Under the pieces are notes generated by a model that saw only the letters and a program-made list of their open reading frames with translations, was not told the DNA's origin and did no database searches. A DNA stretch of 64,000 bases from Amblyornis subalaris (taxonomy: Eukaryota; Chordata; Aves; Passeriformes; Ptilonorhynchidae), in contig JACAXG010000008.1 of NCBI GenBank assembly GCA_018881555.1, positions 14,413,316-14,477,315 of the forward strand, written 5' to 3'. The position numbers and the translations under genes are program-made. Positions 18,440-28,815 of this stretch are shown here, piece by piece; the stretch's first letter is position 1; each line of letters opens with the position of its first letter.

Positions 18440-18620
18440 CCGACAGCGCCTATTGGCTGTAGGCGGCAGGATCCCACCTCCCATTGGCCCTGCGGCACCA
18501 CCTCCCGGTCCCGGAAGCGCCCCCTGCCCCGCCTCCCGCCCGGCGGCCGCGCTGTCACTCGGGTGTGACGTCACGTGTCCCGGCGGGGGACGCCCCGCCC
18601 CTCGGCCCATCGCCGCACGC
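18440..18620 (-). promoter_or_regulatory. RRP9: RRP9 promoter region with CCAAT, CRE and E-box motifs
   Basis: Upstream of the RRP9 ATG on the minus strand lie two CCAAT boxes (read as ATTGG on the plus strand at 18452-18456 and 18483-18487). A palindromic CRE TGACGTCA sits at 18566-18573 and overlaps an E-box CACGTG at 18572-18577. This matches a CpG-island housekeeping promoter. The CACGTG would suit MYC/USF control of a ribosome-biogenesis gene, which is an inference. Confidence 0.6.
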
Positions 18621-18699
18621 CCAGGTGTGACGGTCTATAGCCGCGACCCCGGCCGCGTCCCCGTCTCTTCGGTCCCGGCTGTCCCGGGGCGGACAGGGG

Positions 18700-19730
18700 C
18701 ATCCCCACGGCAGGGACCGGCCACACCTACTGGGGATCCGAACCCCCAGGACAGGTTGTCGGAGCCCCAGGGCCCCCAGCACAGCCTCCTCTGCCCCCCA
18801 TGACCCCTCGAGCCCAGTCNTGCAGCTGGCAGCCCCCACCGACCCAGACGGTGTCGCGATGGCGGTGACAGAGGATGGATTGCTGCTTTCCAAGTCATGA
18901 TCAACTCGTTCTGCCCCTCAGGGACCCTTAGCCAGCCCCCACTGCGGGGCATGGCCTCTGGTCCTGTCCCATGTCCTTTTTGGNGTCCCAGGGAGCTGTC
19001 CTTGGCTGTGCTGGGAAGGTGATGCTCTAAAGAGCTAAAACCTGCTTTTGGGCAGGAATTTTATTTCGTGCAAACAATGTCTTTTCTCTGGCACTTGGGG
19101 AGGCAGAGAAGGACGGTGGGAATACTCTGCACTGGTGTCTGTAAGGAAACGGGTTTAGGGAGAGAGCAGCTGTCCCGCCGCTCTCTGGAAGAGGAGGTCT
19201 CTCCTGTCAGAATTCGGGAAGAACAGATACCCTAGTCTGCACAGTGTCCTAGGGCTCAGGCTGCTGTGTTACAGTAGTCCTNGCTGGAGAAGCCTGATGA
19301 GTAGCAGAGATGCCACCACCAGCAGGGACACAGTGGCAGTGCTCAGAGCCTGTCCCAGCCCATGCAGGTGGACGCACCAGCTGGGGAGTGATGCTGCCCC
19401 CACGCTGAGCACCCCAGGGCACGACAGGAGGAGCCACGCTCTCTGGCNGGAAGCCTGTCGGGGCTACAGTATTTTGACCTTGGTGGCCCCAGGCTGCTGT
19501 GGAGCCATTGCTCAGTCTCTGAGGTGGCAGAAACCCATGCCAGGGGCGATGCGGGGGGAGCTGGGTGGGCAAGGAACCCACCTCCGCAGCCATCTGGGCA
19601 GCAGGAGCATAAAGGCAGCTGTGNTCAGAGAGGGGAGCTCTGCCAAGGAACTGAGCAAGCTAGACCTCGTGGGGACACATTTGAACTGTCCAAACTGCGC
19701 TGCCCAAAGGGCTGACCAGATTGGGAATCC
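18700..19730. other. RRP9-MROH fragment intergenic region
   Basis: No coding exon recognised on either strand. PARP3, the usual mammalian neighbour of RRP9, is not visible here. Confidence 0.5.
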
Positions 19731-19733
19731 CAC

Positions 19734-19889
19734 CTTGGCCTCACTCGTGTGCTGGTTGTGGAGGTGAAAGAGCAGCGCCAGCAGGCTATCCTGCACCTCC
19801 TCCTTCATCATCTTCGTTCCGATGCCCACCAGGAGTCCCATAATGACTTGAAAGAGACGGATGGAGAGCTCCCGCACAGGGTCCGACTC
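19734..19889 (-). pseudogene. Isolated MROH-like (maestro HEAT-repeat) exon
   Basis: A 156-nt open exon on the minus strand is bounded by an AAG acceptor and an AAG/GTGGGA donor. It starts ESDPVRELSIRLFQVIMG, and KMMKEEVQDSLLALLFHLHN follows about ten residues later. This matches the HEAT-repeat segment VREISI-LLF-K-M-K-LLPLFFHLHDQ seen in avian maestro HEAT-like proteins, from memory of the family. I see no neighbouring exons upstream or downstream. Bird genomes carry many MROH copies, so a dispersed remnant is likely. A single live exon of a poorly conserved gene cannot be excluded. Confidence 0.5.
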
Positions 19890-19989
19890 CTTGGGGAGGA
19901 GGGGAGAACGTGAAGATGGACATCCTCAAAACGGCTGTGGGCACCCCTGCTCCAGATGGGAGCGGAGCTGGGGCAGCGCAGGTCTGCCN

Positions 19990-20258
19990 AGCGTGGGGGC
20001 TGATGTTCCTGGGACTGGGGGCCCTGCGGAGGGCTGAGCTGGTCAGGGTAGGGTGTGCCGCCGTCCTGCCGCGGCCAAGGGTCGGTGAGTCCACGCGGGA
20101 ATTTGGGAGCAGCCCGGAGGGGCCGGGGCAGCGCGGGGCTCCGGGGCACGGACGGCGCGTCCTCCGGCCGCCAGAGGGCGCGGGCGGCGCGGCGCGGCGC
20201 GGCGCGGCGGGGCGGGGCGGGGCGGGGGAAGTGACGGCGGCGGCGGGGCCGGAGAACG
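19990..20258 (+). promoter_or_regulatory. NAA80: CpG island, possible NAA80 promoter and first exon
   Basis: A CpG-dense block with GC boxes (GGCGGGGCGGGG) ends in a donor-like GGAGAACG/GTACGG at 20258/20259. A noncoding first exon spliced to the acceptor TCCTGTCAG at 21954-21962 just before the NAA80 ATG would be reasonable. Inferred only. Confidence 0.4.
20168..20181 (+). promoter_or_regulatory. CTCF-like motif
   Basis: CCGCCAGAGGGCGC fits the CTCF core CCASYAGRKGGCRS at 13 of 14 positions. It sits in the CpG island upstream of NAA80. A near-identical site in the same orientation lies at 51500. Confidence 0.5.
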
Positions 20259-20324
20259 GTACGGGCGGGACCGGGCTGGGGCAGGGGAGCGGGAAGGGGA
20301 GAAGGGCAGGGAGAGGGGCTCGGT

Positions 20325-20720
20325 GATGGGTCAGTAATGGGGTCAGTGGTGGGCCAGTGTTGCGTCAGTGATGGGTCAATGCTGGGGTCAGTGATGGGAT
20401 CAATGATGGGGTCAATGGTGGGNCAGTGATGGGTCAGTGATGGGTCANTGCTGGGGTCAGTGATGGGATCAGTGCNGGGGTCANTGGTGGGTCNGTGATG
20501 GGTCAATGCTGGGGTCAGTGATAGGATCAATGATGGGTTGGTGGAGGGGTCAGTGATGGGCCAATGATAGGGTCACTCATGGGGTCAGTGATGTATCAGA
20601 GATGAGTCCGTGCTGGGGTCTGCCATGGGGTCAGTGGAGGGTGAATGGGGCGGTCAGAGATGGAGTCAGTGGCAGGTTAACAACAGGTCAGTGATGAGGT
20701 GAATGTTGGGCCGGTGATGG
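20325..20720. repeat. Minisatellite, about 13-bp GGGTCAGTGATGG units
   Basis: About 30 imperfect copies of GGGTCAGTGATGG or GGTCAATGCTGGG in tandem over 0.4 kb. Several N bases cluster here, as expected where reads collapse over a repeat. Confidence 0.85.
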
Positions 20721-21034
20721 TCGGTGGTGGGGTGGGTACCNGTGTTCAGGAGGTGCAGACATGAGGTGGGAGCAGTGATCAGCTGGGTGGTGCCGTTCTG
20801 GTTTCTGCACCACGTGGTGGTGCTGTGTGGCTTGCAGCGATCAGGGTGCAGGCAGGGTGGGTGCCCTGTGTGGGGTTGCAGCATGGGAAGTGGGGGGTGC
20901 CGTGTGGGGCCCTGGACAGACGTGTCATTCACACCGGGGAAGCAGAACCAGGCACTGTGGTTGGTCATGAGCCTGGGCTACTTCCTGCCGCGCTGCCGCG
21001 CAGGCACCCAGGGCGAGGGAGCCGGCAGCAGCAG

Positions 21035-21215
21035 GCAGGGTGAGTGAACAGGGTGAGTGTGAGCAGAGTGAATGTGAGCAGGGTGGGTATGAGCAGGGTG
21101 GGTGTGAGGAGGGTGACTGATCAGCGTGGGTGCAAGCAGGGTGAGCACAGGGAGGGTGAGTGAAGGGAGGGTGAGTGAGGGCAGCGTGAGTGTGGGCAGG
21201 ATGGGTGGCAGGCAG
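21035..21215. repeat. Minisatellite, GGGTGAGTGTGAGCA units
   Basis: Imperfect 12-16 bp repeats of the GAGCAGGGTGGGTGT type directly follow a possible alternative exon donor at 21040. Confidence 0.7.
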
Positions 21216-21971
21216 GTGGTGTGGGAGTCCTGGTGCAGCTTTGCTGGCCAGATAGAAGGAAATCCACCCAGGATTGCTGATGGAGTCTTGGGGCACTGCC
21301 TGGCCTTTGAAGGGGACAGTGCAGGCTGGGCTGTGAGTCAGTAGTCTTGGAGCTAGGAGGGTGACTTTGTGGGACACCCTGAGAGTGCAGGAGGCGCGGG
21401 TAGGTTCAGGCCCTCCCTACCCCCAGAGGGGAAGTGGGGCAGTTTGCTCAATCTTAGTTAATAAACTGCTGTGGTGGTTCCTCCTGCCTTCTGCCTGCAG
21501 CTTCTTCGCAAAGTGAACAGCTGCCAGGCTGGGAGAAGGGACCCCGCACCACACTGTAGAATACGGGGTTTCTGACCCCTCAGAGGCTGTCAGGGCCCTC
21601 TGGAACCCCAATGCTAGGAACACATGTGATGGGCTGGCTGGCCTGATGGGTGCCTAGGTGTCAGGAGCTAGTGGCAGAGCTGGGGAGGAGGCAAGGCACT
21701 GTGTCTCCTGCCNTTCTACTGGTTAGGGAGTGCCAGACCTGCCTGCAGGTCTCATGACATAGACTCCTGGAGCTGGCACCATGTGCCACTTCCCTGCCAC
21801 AAATCTGTCGTTTTACCTTGGACCCGCTGAACCTCCATGAACTCATCTGGCTGTGCTGCTGGGGAACCATGCCTGTACTGTGGCCATTGCTGGGCTGAGG
21901 GGAACACACACATGGTCTGTGCCTCACTGCCTCTAAGTTGTGACCTGCTTGGTTTCCTGTCAGTGAGAAGA

Positions 21972-22691
21972 ATGGGCTCCGTGTCTGAGGAGCTCAGCTT
22001 TGTCCCCCTGCACCACAGGCCGGACCTGCTGGAAGCCTGTGCAGACCTGCTGGGAGAGGAGTGGGGGAAGAGCCGGGCGTCGCGGCTCCACATGCTCCAG
22101 CGCTCCACGGACNCCTTTCCTGCCTGCCTGCTGCTGCTGCGGAGCCGGGGCCCCACCGAGACCACCACCGCCAGGGAGGGGCCCTGCCAGCTCGTGGGCC
22201 ATGTCCGGCTCTCCCGCGTGGTCGGCCGTCCCCGTGACCTCTTCGTGGAGAGCGTGGTGGTGGCCCGGGCGCTGCGGGGCCAGGGCTATGGGCGGCGGCT
22301 GATGGAGGCCACCGAGCGGTGGGCCCGGGCCCGGGGCTTTGGCTGCCTGCACCTCACCACCCACGACAAGCAGCATTTCTACGCCCACCTGGGCTTCGTC
22401 CTGGGTGAGCCGGTGCAGAGCATGGCCTTTCTGAGCCCTGCCATATCCTCCAATGTGCTGCGGCTCTTCTCCGCCCCTTCTGGGGCTGCCACCACGACCA
22501 CCACCAGGCCACGGGTACTCGCTGCCCCCCCGCCTCCCCTCCCAACCCTCACTGTCCCCCCACCGCCCCCCCCACCGACTGTGGTCTGGGCGAGGGGTGT
22601 CCTGGCTGAGAGCAGCGAGCAGAGCCTCCTGGAAACCCCACACCGTGATGCCAAAGGGCTCCCCATCTTCTGGATGAAGAAGGACATCTGA
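21972..22691 (+). CDS. NAA80: N-alpha-acetyltransferase 80 (actin N-terminal acetyltransferase)
   Basis: NAA80 acetylates the processed acidic N-terminus of actin in the cytosol. The single coding exon gives 239 residues. ATG 21972 lies ten bases after an AG acceptor (21961-21962). The N-terminal FVPLHHRPDLLEACADL matches the family. The GNAT fold includes VVVARALRGQGYGRRL at about residues 95-110, with the acetyl-CoA-binding R/Q-x-x-G-x-G signature. LHLTTHDKQHFYAHLGF at about 126-142 is the conserved substrate-side region. A proline-rich loop with runs of four and seven prolines (about 186-202) corresponds to the profilin/actin-binding loop of mammalian NAA80. The C-terminus GLPIFWMKKDI is nearly invariant. 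HYAL3 follows on the same strand, as the human pair does. An in-frame upstream exon could extend the N-terminus (see findings). Confidence 0.95.
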   Translation: MGSVSEELSFVPLHHRPDLLEACADLLGEEWGKSRASRLHMLQRSTDXFPACLLLLRSRGPTETTTAREGPCQLVGHVRLSRVVGRPRDLFVESVVVARALRGQGYGRRLMEATERWARARGFGCLHLTTHDKQHFYAHLGFVLGEPVQSMAFLSPAISSNVLRLFSAPSGAATTTTTRPRVLAAPPPPLPTLTVPPPPPPPTVVWARGVLAESSEQSLLETPHRDAKGLPIFWMKKDI

Positions 22692-22714
22692 GGCGCCGGA
22701 GCCCCGAGCCAGTG

Positions 22715-22720
22715 ATTAAA
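22715..22720 (+). terminator. NAA80: NAA80 polyadenylation signal ATTAAA
   Basis: ATTAAA 24 bases after the NAA80 stop codon. It is the common one-base variant and would give a very short 3' UTR. Confidence 0.5.
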
Positions 22721-22734
22721 AGCAGTGCGGGCAG

Positions 22735-23847
22735 GAGCTGCCCGCCGCAGCACTGCCTGACTGCCTGCCATTCTTCAGGACTGGCACCAGCTCCCCCAGC
22801 CTCCCTGGTTCAACCTGGCCCCATTGCTGGGGGGCGTGCTGGCAGGGAGGTGGTCGCCATAGCCTGCCCTACCAGGGCACACTGCCTCTGCTCCTGCATG
22901 GCCCCCAGCTCACCTGGCTGGGGCTCTGGGACCACCAGCANGGTAGAGGTGCCAGGCCCACCTCAGGCTGTGGGGTTGGGACTAGTCCCCAGGAGCACTG
23001 CCCAATCCCACCAGTGTCGGCTCCACTCGGGATTTGCACTTGGAGCTGACATGTGGTGGACAGCATGGCCACTGCTGTCCCCACTGAGCAGCCTGGGGAA
23101 ACTGAGGCACAGGATGGCTGGAGGGCATGGTGGTGGGGCTGCAGGGTCGGGTCGCCTACACTGCACAGTGAGAAAGGCAGGTGGCCAAACCCCCCTGNGG
23201 CAGGCGGTGTCAGTGAGGGACAGAGGCATGGAAGAGGGAAGGTCAGGGAGAGCGTCCGGCCTCGCAACGAGGGATTAGCACTGCCCTTGCTGCATCACGC
23301 GGCCCCTGGGCCCATTCCCCGCCTAATCCCCTCATTCCGGGCAGCTGGCCAGCACTGGGCAGGGGCACCAGCCCCCTCTGGCCCTGCCTGGGCCATGAGG
23401 GACAGAGCTGTCCCCTTTGGCCGCACCATGCCTGTTGGGGGGCTCAGTCCCTCAGCAGGTCACACAGCCTGGCCAGGTGCTGTGCTGAAACAGGGACCAG
23501 AGAATCACGGTCCCCCCACTACAGGCAGGACTGGGAACCAGCAGGGAAACTGAGGTACTGGGGTCAGTGGCTTGCAGTGCCACTCCAGAGCCGTGCCGTG
23601 GCTGTGGTGGTGCAAGCAGGGGCCCAGCACCAGGGTGCAGCAGCCAGAGTTGCCTGCTGGCAGTGCTGAGGCAGGANTGGTCTGAAATCCCCAAGTGTAC
23701 CAAGCCCTGCTGGGTTTTGGGGTGGGCAGCACATGCCTGCAGGGCAGCCCAGCCCCAGTGGCTGATCCTAGCCCACCATGTGCCAGCATGGCTGGGGTGC
23801 CCACTGTGCCCCACAGCTTCACCTCCAGTGCTCTCCTTTCCCCACAG
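22735..23847. other. NAA80-HYAL3 intergenic region
   Basis: No coding exon recognised. The last bases form the HYAL3 acceptor TTCCCCACAG, which leaves a short 5' UTR piece at 23848-23880. Confidence 0.5.
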
Positions 23848-23880
23848 GGTGCTGGCCCCGCAGGCAGCCGCTGAGGCGGG

Positions 23881-25476
23881 ATGGTGCTGGCGNTGGCACT
23901 GTGGGCCTGCCTGGCACTGGGCACAGCTGGTGGCGAGAGCCCNGCACCCGAGCCCCTGGCAGGCGGCCAGCCCTTTGCCGTGGTATGGAACGTCCCCACT
24001 GGCCGCTGCCAGCGCCGCTTCNGTGTGGGGCTGCCCCTCAGTGACTACGGCATCGTGGAGAATCGGGGCGGCCACTTCGCCGGCCAGAACATCACCATCT
24101 TCTACAAGAATAAGTTTGGGCTGTACCCCTACCTGTCGCGGCAGGGTGTCCCCCGCAATGGGGGCATCCCTCAGCGTGTCCCCCTTGGTGCCCACCTNGA
24201 CAGGGTGGCCAATGACGTCCGCCTCCTCCTGCGCCCCACTTTCCATGGCTTGGCCGTGGTGGACTGGGAGGAGTGGAGGCCCCTCTGGGCCCAAAACTGG
24301 GGGACCAAAAAGATGTACCGGACAGCCTCGGAGCAGTGGGTGCGGGACCAGCATGGCATCCTGCCGGCACGGCGGCAGCTCCGACTGGCCCGGTCGGAGT
24401 TCGAACAGGCGGCGCAGGCTCTCATGGAGGAGACGCTTCTGGTGGGCCGTACCCTGCGCCCGGGGGGNCTCTGGGGTTTTTACCGCTTCCCCGACTGCCT
24501 CAACAGCAACTGGGCCNAGGAGGCCAACTACACCGGGCAGTGCCAGCCAGCAGAGGTGCAGCGCAACAACCAGCTGGGCTGGCTCTGGGCCGCCTCTTCC
24601 GCCCTCTACCCCAGCATCTACCTGCCACCGGCNCTGCCGCCCGCCCTGCGCCGCCGCTACGTGCACCACCGGCTGCGCGAGGCCCTGCGCGTGGCTGCCT
24701 TTGGGGCCGATGGCCTCCTGCCCGTGATCGCCTACTCCCGCCTCTCGTTCCGCCGCTCGCCCCGGTTCCTGGAGCCGGTAAGTGCTGTGGGGCCGGAGCT
24801 GGCCGTGGGTGTGCCAGGGGGTTCTGTTTGTTACTGGGACATGGGCTGTGTCCCCCAGCCCGGTCACATCTCTNTTCCTGGCAGGCTGACCTGGTGCACA
24901 CCATCGGGGAGAGCGCGGCACTGGGAGCGGCTGGACTCGTGCTCTGGGGAGACATGTCATACTCCCGCTCGGCTGTGAGTACAGCCTTGTGCTGCCCTGG
25001 AGCCGGTGTGCAGAAGGTGGCATGGGATGTATGGGATGGCTACATCCCCTGTGCCCACCGGGGAGGGCTGGCCACGGGGTGTCCAGTGCTGGGGCAGGTT
25101 CTCACCAGTGCTTCCTCCCCAGGAAAGCTGTGCCAGCCTGCGCCACTACCTCATGTCCACCCTGGGCCCCTACGTGGCCAATGTGACGGCGGCAGCCCGA
25201 GAGTGCAGCTATGGGCAGTGCCACGGACACGGGCGCTGCGTGCGCCGGCAGCCCCATGACCTGGGCAGTCTCCTGCACCTTGGCCCCGGTGCTGGCCTGC
25301 CGGCCGCTTTCCGCTGCCACTGCTACCGCGGCTGGGCAGGCGAGGGCTGTGCCCGGCAGGTGCCCCCCAGCCCTGCCACCTCCTGCCAGGTGTCCACCCA
25401 CGCTCACAGCCTCTATGGGCACAAGGACCTCCCGCCCTCCGACACCTGCCTGCCACAGGGCACATGGGGCTGGTGA
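23881..25476 (+). CDS. HYAL3: Hyaluronidase 3
   Basis: Glycoside hydrolase family 56 enzyme acting on hyaluronan in lysosomes, at the cell surface or on sperm. Exons: 23881-24777, 24885-24974 and 25123-25476, all GT-AG and in phase, giving about 446 residues. A hydrophobic signal peptide covers the first 19 or so residues. [15 protein letters not shown] and [15 protein letters not shown] motifs follow. The catalytic motif [11 protein letters not shown] places D128 and E130 at the positions of the HYAL1 acid/base pair. [10 protein letters not shown] and [17 protein letters not shown] are family signatures. An EGF-like module ([12 protein letters not shown] to [12 protein letters not shown]) lies near the C-terminus, followed by an extra tail of about 40 residues that is longer than the human one. 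HYAL1 is an alternative, but the sequence and the position next to NAA80 favour HYAL3. Several N bases fall within codons. Confidence 0.93.
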
Positions 25477-25551
25477 CCAAGGCTGGGGACCGCCCTGGTC
25501 CCCTATCCCAGCAGTGCTGCTGCTGGCACTTCCTATGGTCTCATTAACTTA

Positions 25552-25557
25552 AATAAA
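25552..25557 (+). terminator. HYAL3: HYAL3 polyadenylation signal AATAAA
   Basis: AATAAA 76 bases after the HYAL3 stop codon. Confidence 0.75.
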
Positions 25558-25569
25558 TCTTCTGGCACA

Positions 25570-27190
25570 GTTGGCATGGTTCTTGTGGGCAAAGCTGGGG
25601 GGGCTCCCTGGTGACCCCAGGCTGGGCACAATTGCTGTTGCTGCTGAGAGGCAGCACAGACCCCAGTTCNGTTCTGAATGGGTCCACAAGTGCCTCAGTT
25701 TCCTCACATGGGCTCTGCCCTGATTCCATGGTGAGCTGGCAGCCCCTTTACCCTCGGAAAGGAAGCATGGGGCACTGCCACAACCTGCTGTCCCTTTGCC
25801 ACTGGCAGTGTGCTGCTGGCAGCCCTGACCACGCCACTAGACCCCCCTCTCCATAGCTATTTTTATCGCCCCCCAACCGTGTTTCTCACTGTCCTATTTT
25901 AAGCGGTGCAGTTGGCGCACTGGGAACCCAGTGCCCGGCTCCTGGGGGCCCTGCACCACCTCACTGCCCGCTCACGCTGCCCGGGCACAGGGCACGGGGA
26001 GCCATGCCCAGGGAGGCTGCAGAAGGTACAATGGGAAGTGGGCTGGGGGCTGGTGGGGGCCCTTGTGACCCAAGAGGAACTGGGCGGTGTGGGGCTGTGG
26101 GGTTGGGATGGAAGCAGTGGCCAGATGGTCCCCTCTGCCATGGGGGCTGTGGGCAGAGATGCCTGCTCAGGGAAGAAGGGGGTCCTGGAGAGCTACAGAT
26201 GCAGCATAGCAGGGTTTGGGGAGGGTGCAGGCAGCTGGCTGGCACAGCCCTCTGCAGCAAACCTACCTGAACCAGCCATGCCCCCCTCGCTGGGGGGAAG
26301 TGGATGCAGGGGTAATGTGGGTACCTATGGGGCAGCCTCCAGCCAAGGGCAAAGCTGTGGGGAGGGTCTGAGGCTCCCCAGCCCTGATGCCTGCCAGTCC
26401 CGTGGGTGACATACAGTCTGGGCAGCAGCAGCATGGCGCCACGCTGCCCTGCGACACGCCACTGACCCCGGGAGGGATTGGCAGTGGGCACGGTGCCAGC
26501 CTGGCCTGCGCTGCCAAGGGCACAGTATGTGGGCTCTGCCCACTGCTCAAAAATACAGAGATACCTAGAAAATAATCTTTTCCCTCTACCCCAGCACAGG
26601 CATAGTTGCTTCCCGAAACGGGGCTGGAGCCATGCCTACTTCCAAAAAGCCCCCTCACTCCCATGAGGGATTGCCCATGTGGGCAATGGGCACCAGGCCC
26701 CCCCGGCACAGCATACACCCCACATCTCCATCTGTGCACTCCCAAGCAGCACCTGAGCATGGTACCTGCAGGGCGAGCTGGGCCACACTGCAGGCTGGCA
26801 CTGCCCTGCACCTGCCCACCAGCTCCCAGCTGGCCCATGGAGCCCCAGCCAGCCCCACGGTGCCTGGGCTATCCAGGCTGGGGGCTGGCACATTCCTGCC
26901 CCCAAGCCAGGGCCAGATTCCAGCCCCACTAACGAGGTTCCGGGATCATGGCCACCAGGCACCCGCTAACTGCTCTGATGACAGCGACGGGGGCCAGAGG
27001 GGCACAGCCAATGCTTGCCCACCACAGCTGCAGGGCTGCGCCAAGGGAACATCAGCCTTGGCTGCCCGCCCTGGCACAGCACCAGGCTGCCATGTGAGAC
27101 CCCCCTGACAGAGAGCTCTGGTCCCACAGGGCTGCCCGGGGCAGGTGGGCGCTGTGGACAGGGCACACGCTGACCCTTTGCCTCCACTCC
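25570..27190. other. HYAL3-LSMEM2 intergenic region
   Basis: No coding exon recognised on either strand. A short AT-rich patch lies at about 26545-26580. The region ends at an AG acceptor (27191-27192) eight bases before the LSMEM2 start codon. Confidence 0.5.
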
Positions 27191-27200
27191 AGCAGAGAGC

Positions 27201-27853
27201 ATGGGAAGGGCCGAGGGTGCCGCGCCAGCAGAGCCCGGGGACCCCGACAGCAGCGAGCCTGGAGCCATCAGCCTGCGCCCTGTGGAGTCCATCAGCGACC
27301 TGCACTGGGCCTCGGGCGGGCACAAGGGCACAGAGGGTGAGAGCACTGGTGGAGGGACTGTGCCGGCCCCGATTGTGCCTATGACCAGGCTCTGACCTCT
27401 TCTCTCCCCTGCCCACAGGCAATGGCCCGGCTCCCTCCAGCAGCCTGCGCCGGCCCCCACCTCGGCCCATGTCCCCCGTGCCCCCGGCGCTTCTGCCCAC
27501 CCTGCGCCCCNTGCCCCCCTCCAGCCCCTGCCCCTGCCTCGGCCCTGGCCACCCCCTGCTGCTGGCCCTGCTGGCGCTCCTGGCACTGTCGAGCCTGGTC
27601 CTGGCCACGCTGGCCATCTACCTGAGTGGTATGTGGTGCTGGGCAGGGCGGGGGGCCAGGGAACTGGGGGGGGCCAGACCGCTCACCCCCAGCGTGCCCC
27701 CATCCTCTCCCTGCAGTCCTGCAGAGCCAGTCGGTGCGGGCACTGGCCCAGTGGCTGGAGAGCCAGGAGGACGCCGTGCACCAGCTGCGGGCAGCCAGCA
27801 GGCAGCTCTGGGCTCGCCTCAACGCCAGCGCCCAGCCTGGCGGGCACCGCTGA
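27201..27853 (+). CDS. LSMEM2: Leucine-rich single-pass membrane protein 2
   Basis: Small single-pass membrane protein whose molecular role is not well established. Exons: 27201-27336, 27419-27628 and 27717-27853, all GT-AG, giving about 160 residues (human about 164). The N-terminal part carries ISLRPVESISDLHWASGG. A proline-rich stretch follows, then one leucine-rich transmembrane segment at about residues 92-114 (HPLLLALLALLALSSLV and onward). The C-terminal helix VLQSQSVRALAQWLESQED comes next, and the sequence ends GGHR. The assignment rests on topology, size, exon count and the conserved position between IFRD2 and HYAL3/SEMA3B. Sequence conservation in this family is weak. Confidence 0.8.
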
Positions 27854-28091
27854 GCTGCCCCTGGCCCCACCATGGGCTCTGGGCCACCACGGGAAGGGGC
27901 ACTGAAGGGCAGGAGGGGGGAGCAGGCGGCCTTACCCGCTGAGACCTGGTAGCATCGCCCCTCAGGGCACAGGGGCAATGCTGGCCCCCGCCCCAGGCTG
28001 TGAGAGAAAGGGACAGGGCTGTAAGGACAGGCATCCACCCCAGTGACAGCCCTTCCTCTTAACAACACAGAAGGCATACTTCAATTAGCCT

Positions 28092-28097
28092 TTTAAT
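28092..28097 (-). terminator. IFRD2: Candidate IFRD2 polyadenylation signal ATTAAA
   Basis: TTTAAT on the plus strand reads ATTAAA on the minus strand, about 720 bases past the IFRD2 stop codon. No canonical AATAAA is visible nearer on that strand. Confidence 0.45.
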
Positions 28098-28664
28098 TAA
28101 CTCTTACAATCAAAAGTCTTAGAAAATCACCATGATAGATACATTCCCAGAGTGGCAGNCACTGCCAACTGGCATGGCCCCATGCCCGCCTGGGCAGTGG
28201 CCCCCCCGTAATTAATTTCCCACAAGATTACTATTCCATATAAAGTATTTGGCTGGAAAAGAGCTGAGAGTGGGCAGCTCGCAGGGCTGGGCAGAGCTTG
28301 CCACTCCACACCGCTCTGCCACCACCCTTGGTGCCAGGCTGGCTGTGGAGGCAGGTGCTGTACCCAGCATGGCAGGGGGGAAAGAGCACTCCTGCCACAG
28401 CCACAGACATCAGGGCCAGCTGCTCCCCAGCCCTGCATGGCTCTGCCCTTCCACCCACCTTTCAGGCTGTGCCAGGCCACCCTGGTGCCCCTGTGGGACT
28501 GGGGAGGGGGTACATGAGCTCTGCCTCTGAAAGGGGGTGCAAGAGCCTGGATGAGACCCCGTTCCATACTGCCACACAGAGCCATAGCTGCAGAGCAGGC
28601 ACACGGCAGCCCACCACCACCTCCCTCTGCTCTTCTTTTATCCTTCCTTTTTTTTGGTTAAAAA

Positions 28665-28732
28665 AATAAAAGAGGGGGCAGCCCCCGGTGGGGCAGCTCC
28701 AGGCATTAAATACTCTGCTGTACATGAATAAA
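28665..28732 (+). terminator. LSMEM2: Candidate LSMEM2 polyadenylation signals
   Basis: Two AATAAA hexamers on the plus strand, at 28665-28670 and 28727-28732, are the first after the LSMEM2 stop codon. If used, LSMEM2 and IFRD2 transcripts overlap at their 3' ends. Confidence 0.45.
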
Positions 28733-28815
28733 AGCCTGAGGGCCGGGGGCACCTGCCCCTCACAGTGCTGGGTCTGCAGTCCAGGTGGGTTGGGGGCTCT
28801 GCCCCCCTCTGCCCG

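Noticed and set aside
23452..25023. A 523-codon antisense frame over HYAL3
   Set aside because: It is the shadow of the high-GC HYAL3 coding exon, with no recognisable domain and no splice support.
23881..25476. Assignment as HYAL1 or HYAL2
   Set aside because: The pattern of signature peptides and direct adjacency to NAA80 fit HYAL3. There is also no obvious HYAL2-type C-terminal GPI-anchor hydrophobic end.
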